Assembly (NCBI GenBank): GCA_016777125.1
Contig: JADHSC010000006.1
Location: 1 to 64,000, forward strand
Length of the DNA: 64,000 bases
Source of the DNA: Candidatus Poseidoniaceae archaeon
Lineage (GTDB): Archaea > Thermoplasmatota > Poseidoniia > Poseidoniales > Poseidoniaceae
Direction: 5' to 3'
The first letter of the stretch is position 1. Every line of letters begins with the position of its first letter. Below, piece by piece: positions 42,831-52,913 of the stretch. The notes under the pieces are model-generated. The model had not been told where the DNA came from. It did no database searches and was given only the letters and a program-made list of their open reading frames with translations. The position numbers and the translations under genes are program-made.

Positions 42831-43991
42831 ATGTTTGGTGAGCACATGGCGGCCGAAGTTGATGTCCAGGCCCTAATATGGGCACTTGGTATATTGGCAG
42901 TCCCAGTTGTTGCAGCTATACCACTGCGATTTATCTGGCGTTTCTGGATTGGTGGAGGTCATGAAGAATCAGAGTATAGGACTACTGTCAGGCAGATTAT
43001 TGATGCTGGAAGACAAATCGAAAGTTACCGTCATGCATTGAATGATATCGCACGTAGTTTACGGCTTACACCATCGAGACAACGTCTGATAGAGGCTGAC
43101 ATCCTTAACCCATTGTCAATTACCCACTTCTTAATTTTACCAGCTCTCATCATTTTCCCACTGGCCTTTGTTGTAGCCCTCCCAGTCATGATCGTAGGAT
43201 TGCCAGTCATTCTTCTCGTGGAATTCATCCTTATTCGGCAACGAATACTGATTCGTGGATTGGGCGCAGTCGAACAAGGAATGCATTGGCAAATTATCCA
43301 CATCCCTCAATCCCATAGGGGGAATCAGTCAACTGCACGAAGTTATACAGAATTTTCCCAACATCTCGAACATTTCCATAAAGTTCCTAGAGGCGTATTC
43401 CTTGGATTATTTGCTTGGCTGATCATTCACTGGGTATTCAAGTTAGATGATTTTGGAATAGAGATTATACTTGCCTCTCTGCTCTACATTGGTTTACTCG
43501 CAATCGTGGGAGTATTGTCGACTGCATTTGAAACTGATCTCGTCTTTGTCGACCCTGCAAAGGGCCGACTTATTCCAATCGACCAATGGGTTGAATCTCT
43601 GCTCAAACCACTCGTTGGAGTAGGGCTTATTTTCCTGCTTGGCCGCGACCTATTAGAGGAATCAAGAGGGGGAAATCCTGCTTTGTTTGCTACAACGGTT
43701 CTCGCAGTATTGTACGGTGCAGCCATTGTAGGAATTGCCTACCAATGGGGCTACTCAGTGTGGCGAGGGAAAAAGATTCAACGCTCGTTTGAGGAGCAAG
43801 TCATTGAAACACTCGACCCATTATCCTATGATTTGACACGGACAAAAGGACGTATCGAATTCATTGTTCGTAAACCAATGGCAGAAAGATTACAAGAGAT
43901 TGAAGAAATTCATACTGGTCAAATGACATTTGAAGATCTTGACTCTATGCCAAGTAATCAGCCTACAGAGGCTCCTCAAAACCCAATTTAA
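42831..43991 (+). CDS. Multi-span membrane protein, unknown function
   Basis: A 386-residue protein with a first span at LIWALGILAVPVVAAIPL, two long spans near residues 100-145 (FLILPALIIFPLAFVVALPV), and four more around residues 185-310 (GIEIILASLLYIGLLAIVGV, VGVGLIFLLG, TTVLAVLYGAAIVGIAY). The soluble segment between residues 33-95 is helical and charged. The C-terminal 60 residues are soluble. I do not recognise the family. Its TAA stop shares TTAA (43988-43991) with the stop of the convergent subtilase. It is divergent from serA. Confidence 0.75.
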   Translation: MFGEHMAAEVDVQALIWALGILAVPVVAAIPLRFIWRFWIGGGHEESEYRTTVRQIIDAGRQIESYRHALNDIARSLRLTPSRQRLIEADILNPLSITHFLILPALIIFPLAFVVALPVMIVGLPVILLVEFILIRQRILIRGLGAVEQGMHWQIIHIPQSHRGNQSTARSYTEFSQHLEHFHKVPRGVFLGLFAWLIIHWVFKLDDFGIEIILASLLYIGLLAIVGVLSTAFETDLVFVDPAKGRLIPIDQWVESLLKPLVGVGLIFLLGRDLLEESRGGNPALFATTVLAVLYGAAIVGIAYQWGYSVWRGKKIQRSFEEQVIETLDPLSYDLTRTKGRIEFIVRKPMAERLQEIEEIHTGQMTFEDLDSMPSNQPTEAPQNPI

Positions 43992-46519
43992 TCTTCGATT
44001 AATTCTGCATCAATGGTTGAAGAAACCAAAAATTTAGGTTCATCGATACGGGATGAACGAATCAAGTAACCAAGGCCAATGGCTGCTACGAGCATGAACA
44101 TTGAGAAGAAACTTGCAACACCTAAGTATTCTGAAAATACATCACCTAATGCTGAGAAGAAGCCCTCCGACTCAGAATCTTCAACCACCTCCTTAGGAAC
44201 GATTAAGGAAAATACAGCTTGTTGGTCATAGGCCATTCTCGTGAAAGTCAAATGACCGTCATATTCGCTATCATAGTCTTGAGAAGGAATTGCTGGATCA
44301 AGGTCAGAGTAGAAGTCAGGACGTTGTTCAAAGGAAATGTCAACTGGTTCACTCAGATCAAGGGTCAGGGTTACATCGACTGTGTAGGGAATTCGGGATT
44401 CAAAGAATTCAGGGTCGTTGATGATTCCAAGTAGAGTTGCTGCCTGACCTGTCACGTCGAAGTGTGCCCAGGTATTCCATGATGAGGAATCGACATCAAG
44501 ATCACAAATCCATGCATCAGATACACGTGAGCAAGCACCTTGAGCATCATTACTTCCATCTTCACCTAGGTCAATCTCAAGTTGAAGAGCACCTGCTTGG
44601 GCCGTATCGATATCAAATTCAGTTGGAATAAAACGAGCTTCAAGTTGTGTGGTTCCATTAGGTATCCAGACATAGTGTGAATCTTCAGTGTAATAGACTG
44701 CTCCGCTAGCACCATTGTTGAAGTGATTCCAATCTCCTTTCCATCCGTGGTGAAGTCTGTCAGTGTTGACGGTGATTGTTTTCTCAACCATCATTTCCTC
44801 ATAAATTTCCCAAGCATCCCATACGGTATACTGGGGGAATTCAACCAAACCATCTCCGTCCTGGTCTCGCATGAGTTGGAGCGTTCTTGCAAGAGCAACA
44901 GCAGCATCAACATCTGTTAGACCGTGTCCAATTCTCCAATCATGGCATTCTCCAGTCGTACTTCGATAGCACTCAGCAGGGATGTCATTGCAACCATCAT
45001 CAGCGTTCCCATCTTCACAAGAATTCGCCATACCTTCGTAGGTTGCAGTTAATTCTAGAATCAATTCTAACTCATGAACTCGAGAAAAATTGGCTGTATC
45101 CCAATCTTCGAATTGACCGTAGGATGCAGTACCCTCTCCACCTACAAGACTGGAGCCTTCATCATGATCATCTCGATGGTAATCAGCAACACCGAGAGAA
45201 GGTGCAATTTGGAGAATTAATCCAGCCATACCTCCGACGTGTGGAGTAGCCATTGATGTTCCAGATATGGACATATAATACAAATCACCCTGTAATTTCG
45301 TGCTCGCATCAATGGCAGTTCCGCGAGGAGCTGTCGCCCAAATATCGCGACCAGGCGCCCCAACATCAGGCCATGTATGCTGTTGATTCATACATCCACG
45401 AGAAGAGAAAGATGTTACTGCACTACCGTCGTGTGTAAGTGCTGCCACAGAGATAGCGGACGGAGTATTCGCATATACGTTGGTACGCAAATCACCTGTG
45501 CATTCACCACCACCGCCAGATCCACCTGAATTGGAGGCTGCGAAAATAACTGCCACACCGTTCTCATAAGTCAGCATATCAGTCAAAGTAGCAATCGCAC
45601 CATTTGGATCATAATCACCGTCAGTTCCCCATGAATTGGAAACGACACGAATGTGGAAAGGATTTTGTGAAGGGATTGAATGTTGATAGGTCCATTCAAG
45701 TCCTTGTTCAGCAGCAAAAATAGATGCTCCGTCACCTGTACCTAGTGCAACAAGTTGCCCTCCTTTGGAAACTCCGGCCCTTCTTCCAGCAGATGCATCA
45801 CCATTTCCAGCAATGGTACCACCTACGTGAGTCCCGTGTCCTGAGGAAGTATCAGAATTTGTTGTCTCTGTCCAGACACCATCCCACTTAGCAGAGTAGA
45901 TGACCTTCTCTCCAGTCCATGGTTCAAGATAGTCAAAGTCAGGATGACCAGCGTCAACTCCTGTGTCAAGGTCTACAATCGCAGTACCATCGCCGTCCCA
46001 CTCTGAAAAGGCTAAGTCTGTTTCATAAGCCACTTTGCCATCTGTATCGACGATAACTCTGTGCCAAGCATCGGTTGCTCGTACGACGTGGGTTGTTTCA
46101 TGCATCATTATCCCAGGATCTGTTGGACCTCCCCATTCAGAAGGTAGATAGAAGAAATCGAGTTCACGGTTGAGTTCAAGATATTCAATTCGGTCCCAGA
46201 GAGAGATCTTGCGTATTGTATCAGAGGTGGCTTCAAAGAGACCTCCGTCAATGAGCAATGCCTCGTGAAGATGTACTGCTCCTGTTCTTTTAATGAAATC
46301 AAGATCGTCAGAAGTGACAGGTGATTTCAGTTGAAAGATGACTTCATGGAGAGTCGAATCATCAACGTTGCTTGCAAGAGCTTCTTCAAGCGCTGAATCC
46401 ATCTTATCCAAATCCCCGTATGGGTTTGTTCCCTGAGCAAGAGGAGATGCGAGTGATACCAAGAATATGAACTGGAGGAAGAACACGGTTAGAAGACGAC
46501 TGTTAGGTGTACGACTCAT
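43988..46519 (-). CDS. Secreted, C-terminally anchored subtilisin-like protease (S8)
   Basis: A serine peptidase of about 843 residues. Counted from ATG 46519 the triad is D185 in VDLDTGVDAGHPD, H228 in SGHGTHVGGTIAG and S422 in SGTSMATPHVGG; the oxyanion Asn is in VVSNSWGTDGD. A signal peptide (LLTVFFLQFIFLVSLASPL) follows the start, then a propeptide-like domain to about residue 120. A C-terminal span, FFSMFMLVAAIGLGYLI, followed by RSS, anchors it. Between these lie beta-rich domains. ATG 46519 is preferred to 46579, which would overlap the next gene and place 20 extra residues before the signal peptide. It would act on extracellular proteins. Confidence 0.93.
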   Translation of the reverse strand: MSRTPNSRLLTVFFLQFIFLVSLASPLAQGTNPYGDLDKMDSALEEALASNVDDSTLHEVIFQLKSPVTSDDLDFIKRTGAVHLHEALLIDGGLFEATSDTIRKISLWDRIEYLELNRELDFFYLPSEWGGPTDPGIMMHETTHVVRATDAWHRVIVDTDGKVAYETDLAFSEWDGDGTAIVDLDTGVDAGHPDFDYLEPWTGEKVIYSAKWDGVWTETTNSDTSSGHGTHVGGTIAGNGDASAGRRAGVSKGGQLVALGTGDGASIFAAEQGLEWTYQHSIPSQNPFHIRVVSNSWGTDGDYDPNGAIATLTDMLTYENGVAVIFAASNSGGSGGGGECTGDLRTNVYANTPSAISVAALTHDGSAVTSFSSRGCMNQQHTWPDVGAPGRDIWATAPRGTAIDASTKLQGDLYYMSISGTSMATPHVGGMAGLILQIAPSLGVADYHRDDHDEGSSLVGGEGTASYGQFEDWDTANFSRVHELELILELTATYEGMANSCEDGNADDGCNDIPAECYRSTTGECHDWRIGHGLTDVDAAVALARTLQLMRDQDGDGLVEFPQYTVWDAWEIYEEMMVEKTITVNTDRLHHGWKGDWNHFNNGASGAVYYTEDSHYVWIPNGTTQLEARFIPTEFDIDTAQAGALQLEIDLGEDGSNDAQGACSRVSDAWICDLDVDSSSWNTWAHFDVTGQAATLLGIINDPEFFESRIPYTVDVTLTLDLSEPVDISFEQRPDFYSDLDPAIPSQDYDSEYDGHLTFTRMAYDQQAVFSLIVPKEVVEDSESEGFFSALGDVFSEYLGVASFFSMFMLVAAIGLGYLIRSSRIDEPKFLVSSTIDAELIED

Positions 46520-46569
46520 GGTTGATGGCACCGAAGGACCTTCAAAGGTGTTTGGTATCTTTGTGAAAA

Positions 46570-47307
46570 CTATAACCACGGAATTTCATCTGGAATTTCT
46601 GCAAAAATATTGGCTGGTAAAGCCACTTTTATTTTAGAAACAGAACCTAAGTTTTCCACTGATTTATTCTGCCAGATGGTAAATTCTTCAAGAGATTTCA
46701 TCGATAAAATAGGATTATGGATTCGATTCCATCCAAGCGTTTGGAGTGTTGTACTCGGAGGTTCGTGGCCACTGCAAACAAGTACATCATCAGAAAAGCG
46801 TGTAAACACCTTGAGCGAAGACCAATGTTCTTCTAAGCGGCCACTTGGCAGATCATCTCTACCAACACCAGCTTCACCGTTAAAGAAAAAATCCCCAGTA
46901 AAGATGTGATTATCGACTTCAATGATCATTGAGTCCTGCGTGTGTCCTGGGACATGATGGAAGGAAAAATTCATTCCACCTACATTGAGTTGTGTTGATT
47001 CATCAACATAGAGTGTCACGCCAAGGGAAGGTGTATCTTTCCACATGATGTATGGTATGTCAAATTGCTTTGAAAGTGAAAAACATGCTGTGATGTGGTC
47101 AGCATGTGTATGCGTTGCCATACAGGCAATAAGAGTCAGTGAACGTTGTTCTAGGATTCCGAGATAATGGTCAATATGGTCCCATACTGGGTCGATTAAT
47201 ACCGCATCTTCACCGTTGCTTACAAGATAAGCGCATGCCCAACCACTCGGACGTATATCTTCGACCTGCATGACCTTGGGTGGCAAAACTTCTACTTCAA
47301 ACCTCAC
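46570..47307 (-). CDS. Metallo-beta-lactamase-fold hydrolase, ETHE1/persulfide dioxygenase-like
   Basis: A 245-residue metallo-beta-lactamase-fold enzyme. MATHTHADHITA is the metal motif HxHxDH, VPGHTQDSMIIE gives the next His, and IFTGDFFFNGEAGVGRDDLP the bridging Asp. The GRxD form after TGD is typical of ETHE1-type persulfide dioxygenases and related glyoxalase II-like enzymes, which use mononuclear iron. Usual ETHE1 sequences have GCGRTD; this has GVGRDD. A role in sulfur or glutathione-like persulfide handling is possible, in keeping with the SufS-like desulfurase in the window, but hydrolysis of another thioester is an alternative. It lies 50 bases upstream of the subtilase. Confidence 0.85.
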   Translation of the reverse strand: MRFEVEVLPPKVMQVEDIRPSGWACAYLVSNGEDAVLIDPVWDHIDHYLGILEQRSLTLIACMATHTHADHITACFSLSKQFDIPYIMWKDTPSLGVTLYVDESTQLNVGGMNFSFHHVPGHTQDSMIIEVDNHIFTGDFFFNGEAGVGRDDLPSGRLEEHWSSLKVFTRFSDDVLVCSGHEPPSTTLQTLGWNRIHNPILSMKSLEEFTIWQNKSVENLGSVSKIKVALPANIFAEIPDEIPWL

Positions 47308-47353
47308 GCTAATTTAGACGAGATTTGATGAGGGAGGGGGTCTAGGGTTAACC

Positions 47354-48076
47354 ATGCATCCAACAGAAGTGGTTTATCTCGAGCATGATGGGAAATTACT
47401 GCTCGTTGATGAATCAGGTATTGGACCTCAGCCATGCATGATGGGTAGGCAAGAATCAGCACCAATTCTTCGATTCCCAACAAGGCAGGAATTGGATGGA
47501 ATGAAGATCCCTTGGGAAGAAGAGCGATTCACCGATATCCGATTCAATGAATTGAGCATACGAGTTATTCATGGATTACCAAACATTGAATGGCCATCAC
47601 ATTGGACTTGGAAGGATGAAGTCATTTCAGACAATACGGTCCACCCTGTGGCCAGAGAAGCAGTCTACCGATCAATCCACAGACTCGTAGCCAAAGTGAT
47701 CATACAAAACGAACAACATGAAGTTTTGATGGCAAAGGTCGAACGTGGTTTTTTCAAAGGATACTGGACACTCCCTGGAGGATACATGAATCATAGCGAG
47801 GAACCTTCACAAGGCTGTGTTCGAGAAGCATATGAGGAACTTGGTATATCTTTACAAGTCGATGATAGAAAACCCATTATCACGCAACGTTCATTCCATC
47901 GAGATGGTATTTCTTTCATGAGTTTCACTTACTTTTCAAAATGGAATGGAGCAATCTCGGATTTGAAATTAAAGCAAGGTGAAATTGCTGAAGCCAAGTG
48001 GTTCCCCTTAGAAGAGGCGTTGAGCAATGCTGTATCTGAATTTGATCATATTGCAATCGAATCGATTGTAAATTAA
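47354..48076 (+). CDS. Nudix hydrolase with N-terminal extension
   Basis: A 240-residue protein with a complete Nudix box: GGYMNHSEEPSQGCVREAYEELGI, seen in two pieces as GGYMNHSEEPS and REAYEELGI, gives G(x5)E(x7)REUxEExGU. The segment AKVIIQNEQHEVLMAKVERG and GYWTLPGGYMNH are typical of the Nudix fold. About 110 residues precede the domain; they begin VVYLEHDGKLLLVDESG and form a second small domain of unknown function. The substrate, probably a nucleoside diphosphate derivative, cannot be named. The stop overlaps the convergent alaS by 4 bases. Confidence 0.9.
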   Translation: MHPTEVVYLEHDGKLLLVDESGIGPQPCMMGRQESAPILRFPTRQELDGMKIPWEEERFTDIRFNELSIRVIHGLPNIEWPSHWTWKDEVISDNTVHPVAREAVYRSIHRLVAKVIIQNEQHEVLMAKVERGFFKGYWTLPGGYMNHSEEPSQGCVREAYEELGISLQVDDRKPIITQRSFHRDGISFMSFTYFSKWNGAISDLKLKQGEIAEAKWFPLEEALSNAVSEFDHIAIESIVN

Positions 48077-50922
48077 GACTGAAGGAGATCTTTAGCAGCT
48101 TGTAATGCATCATCTAATCCATCAGGATTTGAGCCACCACCTTGAGCCATTGTTGGGCGTCCACCGCCTCCACCGTTGATATGAGGGATGATCGAACGAA
48201 GAATTTCGACTGCATTGTAGCGTTCTGAAGCAATTGTTCCTTCCGTACAAGCAACCATCAATTTACCGCCCCCTTCACGAGAACCTAGAATGGCAAGCGT
48301 TGGTTTTGATTGTTCTCTGGTTAATTCTTGAAGCATTGATGTGAGTTGTTTCAGATTCCCATCAAGTTCCAAGACAACAATACGAACACCATCAATCTCA
48401 AGTGAATCATCTCCACCACCTGATGTTCTCAAACGAACAATTTCTGCTTCAAGTTGTTCGATTCTTTTCTTTTGATCTTTCCATTCACCAAAGAATCGTT
48501 CAGCAGTTTTTGGTAAATCCTCATTTGCAATTCCAAACGTTTCTGAAGCCGTTCTCAAAATTGAGTCTTGGGAGCGAGCATATTGCAATGCTGCATCGCC
48601 GGCTACGATGTGAAGTCGTTCCACACCATCTTGCACTGCCGTTGAGCGAATGATTCGGATTGAACCAATTTGACCAGGTTCATCATGATGAGTTCCACCA
48701 CATGCTTGTACATCATGATCTGATATTCTCAAGACTCGAATACTGTTTCCTTTCGGAGCACCACCTTGATACAAATCAAAACCATGCTTTTTGTCTGCTT
48801 CATGACGAGCAAGAACTGTTTTCTCCGTACGTGATACAAGTCCAAGAACTTCGTTTGCTAAGATTTCAATCGCATCAAGATCGTCTCGATTTAAACGTCG
48901 ATAATGCGTAATATCCAATCGTGCAAGTTCGACTGATTTGTTTGCACCAGCTTGATAGATGTGTGGGCCAAGAATACGTCGTGCAGCACCACCCACAATG
49001 TGGACTGCAGTATGATGATCCATCAATTGTTTTCGTCGCTTCCAATCAATCGTACCATGAACCAAGTCACCAATTGAGAACGGCCCATCACTAAGATGTA
49101 TAATCAACTCTCCAATCTTTTGAGTATCGAGGACGTTGCGTGTAACGGCATCTGTGGAAAGTGAACCATAGTCTCCTTCTTGGCCACCACCTTCGGGGTA
49201 AAAGCAGGATTCGGCCAAAACAATTGCATGAGTTGCTCCCTCGGGTCCCATACCATCAATCAGAGGCAACGATGCCAATACGCTAGCATCAAAGGAGCGC
49301 TGTTGAACATCTTCATAGTAAAGTGGCACAGTGTTTGGCAAATTAGGGAGGTCTTCGACAATTTGTGGTTGAACTGTAGTCGAAGCAGCTTGTTTTGCCA
49401 TAATCGCGTGCCTTTCTGCCATCTCTGCAGAGAATCCTGTGCGGAGACGAAGATTACTCCACCCGTTACTCTTAGCGATGTTAATGACCATATCAGGAGG
49501 CAAACCATGTGAATCATTGAGTTTGAACAGAAGGGTGTCGGGTAATTCTTCAGCTCCAGAATCAATTGATTTTAACTCCTGTTGAATTAAATTAGAACCT
49601 TTACGAAGGACCTCTTTGTATCGGCTTTCCTCAAGTTCCATAATCGTGATCAAACCATCTCGTGTTTGCTTCATTTCATGACCGTCCATATTGACTTCAA
49701 GATGATGTTGAATTAATTCAGAAAGTGTAATCGAGATCCCTAAATCATCTCGCATACGTAAGATTCTACGAGCCAGCATTCGAGCCAGATAACCGGCTTT
49801 AGCATTGGAAGGAACCAACCCATCTCCAAGCATATGGCAAAGAGCATGAAGGTGATCTGGAATCGCATAAATTCGTGAAAGAGGTTCTGTTACACCAATG
49901 AACTGCTCTTTCGTGAGTTCCACATTTCGTTCCTTAAGTCGACCGATAAACAGAGATGATAGCTCATCAGCATCGACGCCGGGTTCGATATTCATGATGC
50001 CATTCAGGCGACTCATTTCTCCCAATAGACTATCCAAATCTAAATCAGGCCATTGTTCAGCAACGGAGGAAAAACCACTCATCTCCTTGAGCCATTGAAC
50101 GGTTTGAGGATAAATGGCTTCGTAAATAGTGGGCGTACCAGCTGCAGCCCAACAAAATCGTTCAAGTCCATACCCTGTATCGATAATCTGCAACGGCATT
50201 TCTTTGTAACGGTCTCCCTTTAGTTCGATGTCACCATCTGGAGATTCCTCTAGATTCATGAATACGAGAGTAGCTAATTCCAATCCTCCTACGATGACTT
50301 CGACAGCAGCCCCAGCATTACCGCCACCACACCATGGATTCTCCACGTAGGTGATTTCATGAGCGTCTATTCCGAATGTATCGGTTAACATGGCATGGCA
50401 ATATGAAACACATTCCTCCATCCAGTAATACGATTCACCTTCATCTGGGCGATTAAATACGTGATGAGCCATCATCTCAAAGGTGGTTAGGTGTCGACCT
50501 GAACGTCCAACTGCGTCTACATCAGTCAAACGGATACAGGGCTGGGAAATCGTCAGTGGATTTGCAGGAGGTTGTACTTGACCTGATGTAACATGGGGTT
50601 GAAAATCTGCAATAGAAGCTATCGTCAGGTGAATATCGTCTCTCCAGCGTGCTAGAACAGGATATGGTTCGATTCGATGATGTTGATTCGTTTCAAAAAA
50701 GGATAGAAACGATTCACGCATGGAATCTTTCAGTTCTTTCCCGCGTTGTTCAAATCCTGCGATAAGTGGTTTTCCAATGAAGGTATACTCATCTTGGTGA
50801 GTATCTCCGCAAGTCGTTCGATCTGTATCACACGTCCAAAACCAAAGTTCTGTTATTGTGCACTGTTTTCGGAAATAGCCGTTTTCATGAAAAACTGCTA
50901 GGTCGATTGCAGGTAAACTCAT
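48073..50922 (-). CDS. alaS: Alanyl-tRNA synthetase
   Basis: A 949-residue class IIc synthetase that charges tRNA-Ala. The N-terminal catalytic domain has SQPCIRLTDVDAVGRSGRH (motif 2 region) and QIIDTGYGLERFCWAA (motif 3). The editing domain has DHHTAVHIVGGAARRILG (HxxxH) and CGGTHHDEPGQIG (CxxxH), the four zinc ligands that remove Ser and Gly. The C-terminal region has a coiled coil (KKRIEQLEAEIVRL) and GGGGRPTMAQGGG, typical of the AlaRS C-Ala domain. The N-terminal extension is that of archaeal AlaRS. It is convergent with the Nudix gene and divergent from rtcB. Confidence 0.95.
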   Translation of the reverse strand: MSLPAIDLAVFHENGYFRKQCTITELWFWTCDTDRTTCGDTHQDEYTFIGKPLIAGFEQRGKELKDSMRESFLSFFETNQHHRIEPYPVLARWRDDIHLTIASIADFQPHVTSGQVQPPANPLTISQPCIRLTDVDAVGRSGRHLTTFEMMAHHVFNRPDEGESYYWMEECVSYCHAMLTDTFGIDAHEITYVENPWCGGGNAGAAVEVIVGGLELATLVFMNLEESPDGDIELKGDRYKEMPLQIIDTGYGLERFCWAAAGTPTIYEAIYPQTVQWLKEMSGFSSVAEQWPDLDLDSLLGEMSRLNGIMNIEPGVDADELSSLFIGRLKERNVELTKEQFIGVTEPLSRIYAIPDHLHALCHMLGDGLVPSNAKAGYLARMLARRILRMRDDLGISITLSELIQHHLEVNMDGHEMKQTRDGLITIMELEESRYKEVLRKGSNLIQQELKSIDSGAEELPDTLLFKLNDSHGLPPDMVINIAKSNGWSNLRLRTGFSAEMAERHAIMAKQAASTTVQPQIVEDLPNLPNTVPLYYEDVQQRSFDASVLASLPLIDGMGPEGATHAIVLAESCFYPEGGGQEGDYGSLSTDAVTRNVLDTQKIGELIIHLSDGPFSIGDLVHGTIDWKRRKQLMDHHTAVHIVGGAARRILGPHIYQAGANKSVELARLDITHYRRLNRDDLDAIEILANEVLGLVSRTEKTVLARHEADKKHGFDLYQGGAPKGNSIRVLRISDHDVQACGGTHHDEPGQIGSIRIIRSTAVQDGVERLHIVAGDAALQYARSQDSILRTASETFGIANEDLPKTAERFFGEWKDQKKRIEQLEAEIVRLRTSGGGDDSLEIDGVRIVVLELDGNLKQLTSMLQELTREQSKPTLAILGSREGGGKLMVACTEGTIASERYNAVEILRSIIPHINGGGGGRPTMAQGGGSNPDGLDDALQAAKDLLQS

Positions 50923-51025
50923 GTTACGCCCTCGTTCTTGGGGTGTTCCTCCTTGCTTTCAATCCTCCCACGAGAATGAGCAGTAATATCGGAAATCATC
51001 AAATGAATGATGTCTAACCACAACC

Positions 51026-52501
51026 ATGGAGCCCGAATGGATGAACCATGTGGATACGTCCACGCCAGGGGTTGTTCGGATCAAGGCATTTGGAAAAATG
51101 AAAGTGGATGCAGCCCTTATTGCGACCATGGATGAAATCAAATCGTATCAAGATGGACGTGGCCCTAAACAATTGCTCAATGCCGCTCAATTGCCCGGTA
51201 TTGTCGGAACTGCTTGGGGAATGGCTGATTGGCATTATGGATACGGTTTACCCATTGGAGGCGTTGTAGCAACCGACGTAAATCATGGTGAGCAAGGAGG
51301 TAGTATTTCTCCAGGAGCAGTTGGCTTTGACATAAATTGTGGCGTACGGGCTGTAGCTCTGAATCTAACAGTTGATGAAATCCCTAACCTTACGAAATTA
51401 GCCTCCAGATTGGACGGAAGAATCCCTGCAGGAGGCTCAGGAAAAGGAGGCATTAACATCAACGCACAACAACTTGAATCAGTGCTGAGAGGTGGTTTAT
51501 CGGAACTTGAGACTATTGATGTTAGCAGTTATCACGCAAAAGGAAGCGTTGAATCGGATGGTTCTTTCGAAATTGATGAAGTCTCGATAAGCGAGCGAGC
51601 CAAGAATCGAGGTCTGAGAGCTCTTGGAACTTTGGGAAGCGGCAATCATTTTCTTGAACTTCAAAGAGTTTCTGAGATTGCAGATGAAGAGACATCTAAG
51701 TCATGGGGTGTTGAATCCGATCAAGTCATCGCCATGATTCATTCTGGTTCAAGAGGACTGGGACATCAAGTATGTAGCGACCATATTCATGAACTCGAAA
51801 TGAGGCTTAAACAACGCAATGGGGCTTGGGTAGATGAAGAATGGGGATATGAGTTACCAGATCGACAATTGGCTGCAGCACCCATTCATTCCAAGCAAGG
51901 ACAAGCATACCTCAACGATATGAAAACAGCTGCAAATTATGCCTTTGCAAATCGTGCAGTCTTGGCCCATCGATTGTTTCTCGGATTGAAAGCAGAACTC
52001 GGCGATGTTGTCGACCTGACCACAATTTATGATGTATCTCACAATATTGCAAAAATCGAAGATCATACAATCCATGGAGCCAATTGCACTTGCGTAGTTC
52101 ATCGAAAAGGAGCAACAAGAGCATTTAGTGGAGACCAAATGAAAAGTCATGACGTGTTCAAGCGAACTGGACAACCAGTACTGGTCCCTGGAGATATGGG
52201 CAGAGGCTCTTGGATTATGGCGGGGCCTGTGAATGGACAAAACCTAGCATTCGGTAGTGCATGCCATGGTGCTGGAAGAGCAATGTCCCGAACTGTTGCT
52301 CGAAAAACAATCGATCCAGACGTTCAAAAAAGGGTCCTAGATGAACAAGGAGTCATTGTTCATGCTGCAACAAAAAATATTCTTTCGGAAGAAGCTCCTG
52401 CAGCATACAAAAATGTCGATAATGTAATCGAAAATACATATGCAGCAAACCTTGCACGGCCTGTTCTTCGTCTTGAGCCATTAGCAGTGATTAAAGGATA
52501 A
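51026..52501 (+). CDS. rtcB: RNA-splicing ligase RtcB
   Basis: A 491-residue RtcB that joins 2',3'-cyclic phosphate and 5'-OH RNA ends with GTP, sealing tRNA halves after intron removal. GFDINCGVRAVAL carries the metal-binding Cys and NHFLELQRV the Asn/His pair. MIHSGSRGLGHQV and ANCTCVVHRKGATRAF are other conserved blocks. The guanylylated His is H414 in GSACHGAGRAMSR. DHTIHG gives a further metal His. The family length is normal. Archease and EndA, its pathway partners, are at 5724 and 2488. It is divergent from alaS and is followed directly by a convergent small gene and two tRNA genes. Confidence 0.96.
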   Translation: MEPEWMNHVDTSTPGVVRIKAFGKMKVDAALIATMDEIKSYQDGRGPKQLLNAAQLPGIVGTAWGMADWHYGYGLPIGGVVATDVNHGEQGGSISPGAVGFDINCGVRAVALNLTVDEIPNLTKLASRLDGRIPAGGSGKGGININAQQLESVLRGGLSELETIDVSSYHAKGSVESDGSFEIDEVSISERAKNRGLRALGTLGSGNHFLELQRVSEIADEETSKSWGVESDQVIAMIHSGSRGLGHQVCSDHIHELEMRLKQRNGAWVDEEWGYELPDRQLAAAPIHSKQGQAYLNDMKTAANYAFANRAVLAHRLFLGLKAELGDVVDLTTIYDVSHNIAKIEDHTIHGANCTCVVHRKGATRAFSGDQMKSHDVFKRTGQPVLVPGDMGRGSWIMAGPVNGQNLAFGSACHGAGRAMSRTVARKTIDPDVQKRVLDEQGVIVHAATKNILSEEAPAAYKNVDNVIENTYAANLARPVLRLEPLAVIKG

Positions 52502-52717
52502 TCACATACACATGTTGGCCATTGGTTGTCCAGAAGTTGGCGCAGCACCTGAGTGAACGCCGTCTGGTTCTTCAACAATGACCGACAAGAGTGTGTTTAC
52601 AAGTTCTTTGAGATCATCAACTTGCAGTTGTAATTCCTTCACTCGTTCTCGCATATCAGCCTTCTTTTCAGTAGATTCTTTCATTCCCATCCCATCCGAA
52701 GAAGTTGCCTTCTTCAA
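52502..52717 (-). CDS. Small coiled-coil protein, unknown function
   Basis: A 71-residue acidic/Lys-rich protein. The centre ADMRERVKELQLQVDDLKEL is a clear heptad-type coiled coil; the tail is Pro/Gly/Ser-rich. The stop abuts the rtcB stop exactly (52501/52502). The tRNA-Thr gene begins about 70 bases upstream in the same orientation. Length and composition are plausible for a real gene but the evidence is only the clean coiled coil and tight packing. Confidence 0.45.
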   Translation of the reverse strand: MKKATSSDGMGMKESTEKKADMRERVKELQLQVDDLKELVNTLLSVIVEEPDGVHSGAAPTSGQPMANMCM

Positions 52718-52785
52718 TCTAAAGTCGGTAAAGAGGCCTCTTAATGTTTAGGGGAACTACAACCATTAGAATCATGTTTTGAGAG

Positions 52786-52860
52786 TGGAGCCACCGGCGA
52801 GAATTGAACTCGCGACCTCCTCATTACCAATGAGGTGCTATACCGCTAAGCCACGGTGGC
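52786..52860 (-). tRNA. tRNA-Thr (GGT)
   Basis: On the minus strand the gene reads GCCACCG (acceptor), D arm, anticodon arm CCTCA-TTGGTAA-TGAGG, variable AGGTC, T arm GCGAG-TTCAATT-CTCGC, acceptor CGGTGGC, discriminator T and an encoded CCA. The anticodon is GGT, reading threonine codons ACC/ACT. All stems pair fully. No intron is present. Length is 75 bases including CCA. Confidence 0.97.
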
Positions 52861-52884
52861 GTAACCCGAGCCACCAACAATGCC

Positions 52885-52892
52885 GATATAAT
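52885..52892 (-). promoter_or_regulatory. TATA box of tRNA-Thr
   Basis: The minus strand reads CGATTATATCGG, with the ATTATATC core about 25-32 bases before the tRNA-Thr 5' end, the normal distance for an archaeal box A. This gives tRNA-Thr its own promoter in the 53-base gap after tRNA-Ser. Confidence 0.6.
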
Positions 52893-52913
52893 CGCTTCGC
52901 GTAAGTAAAGAGA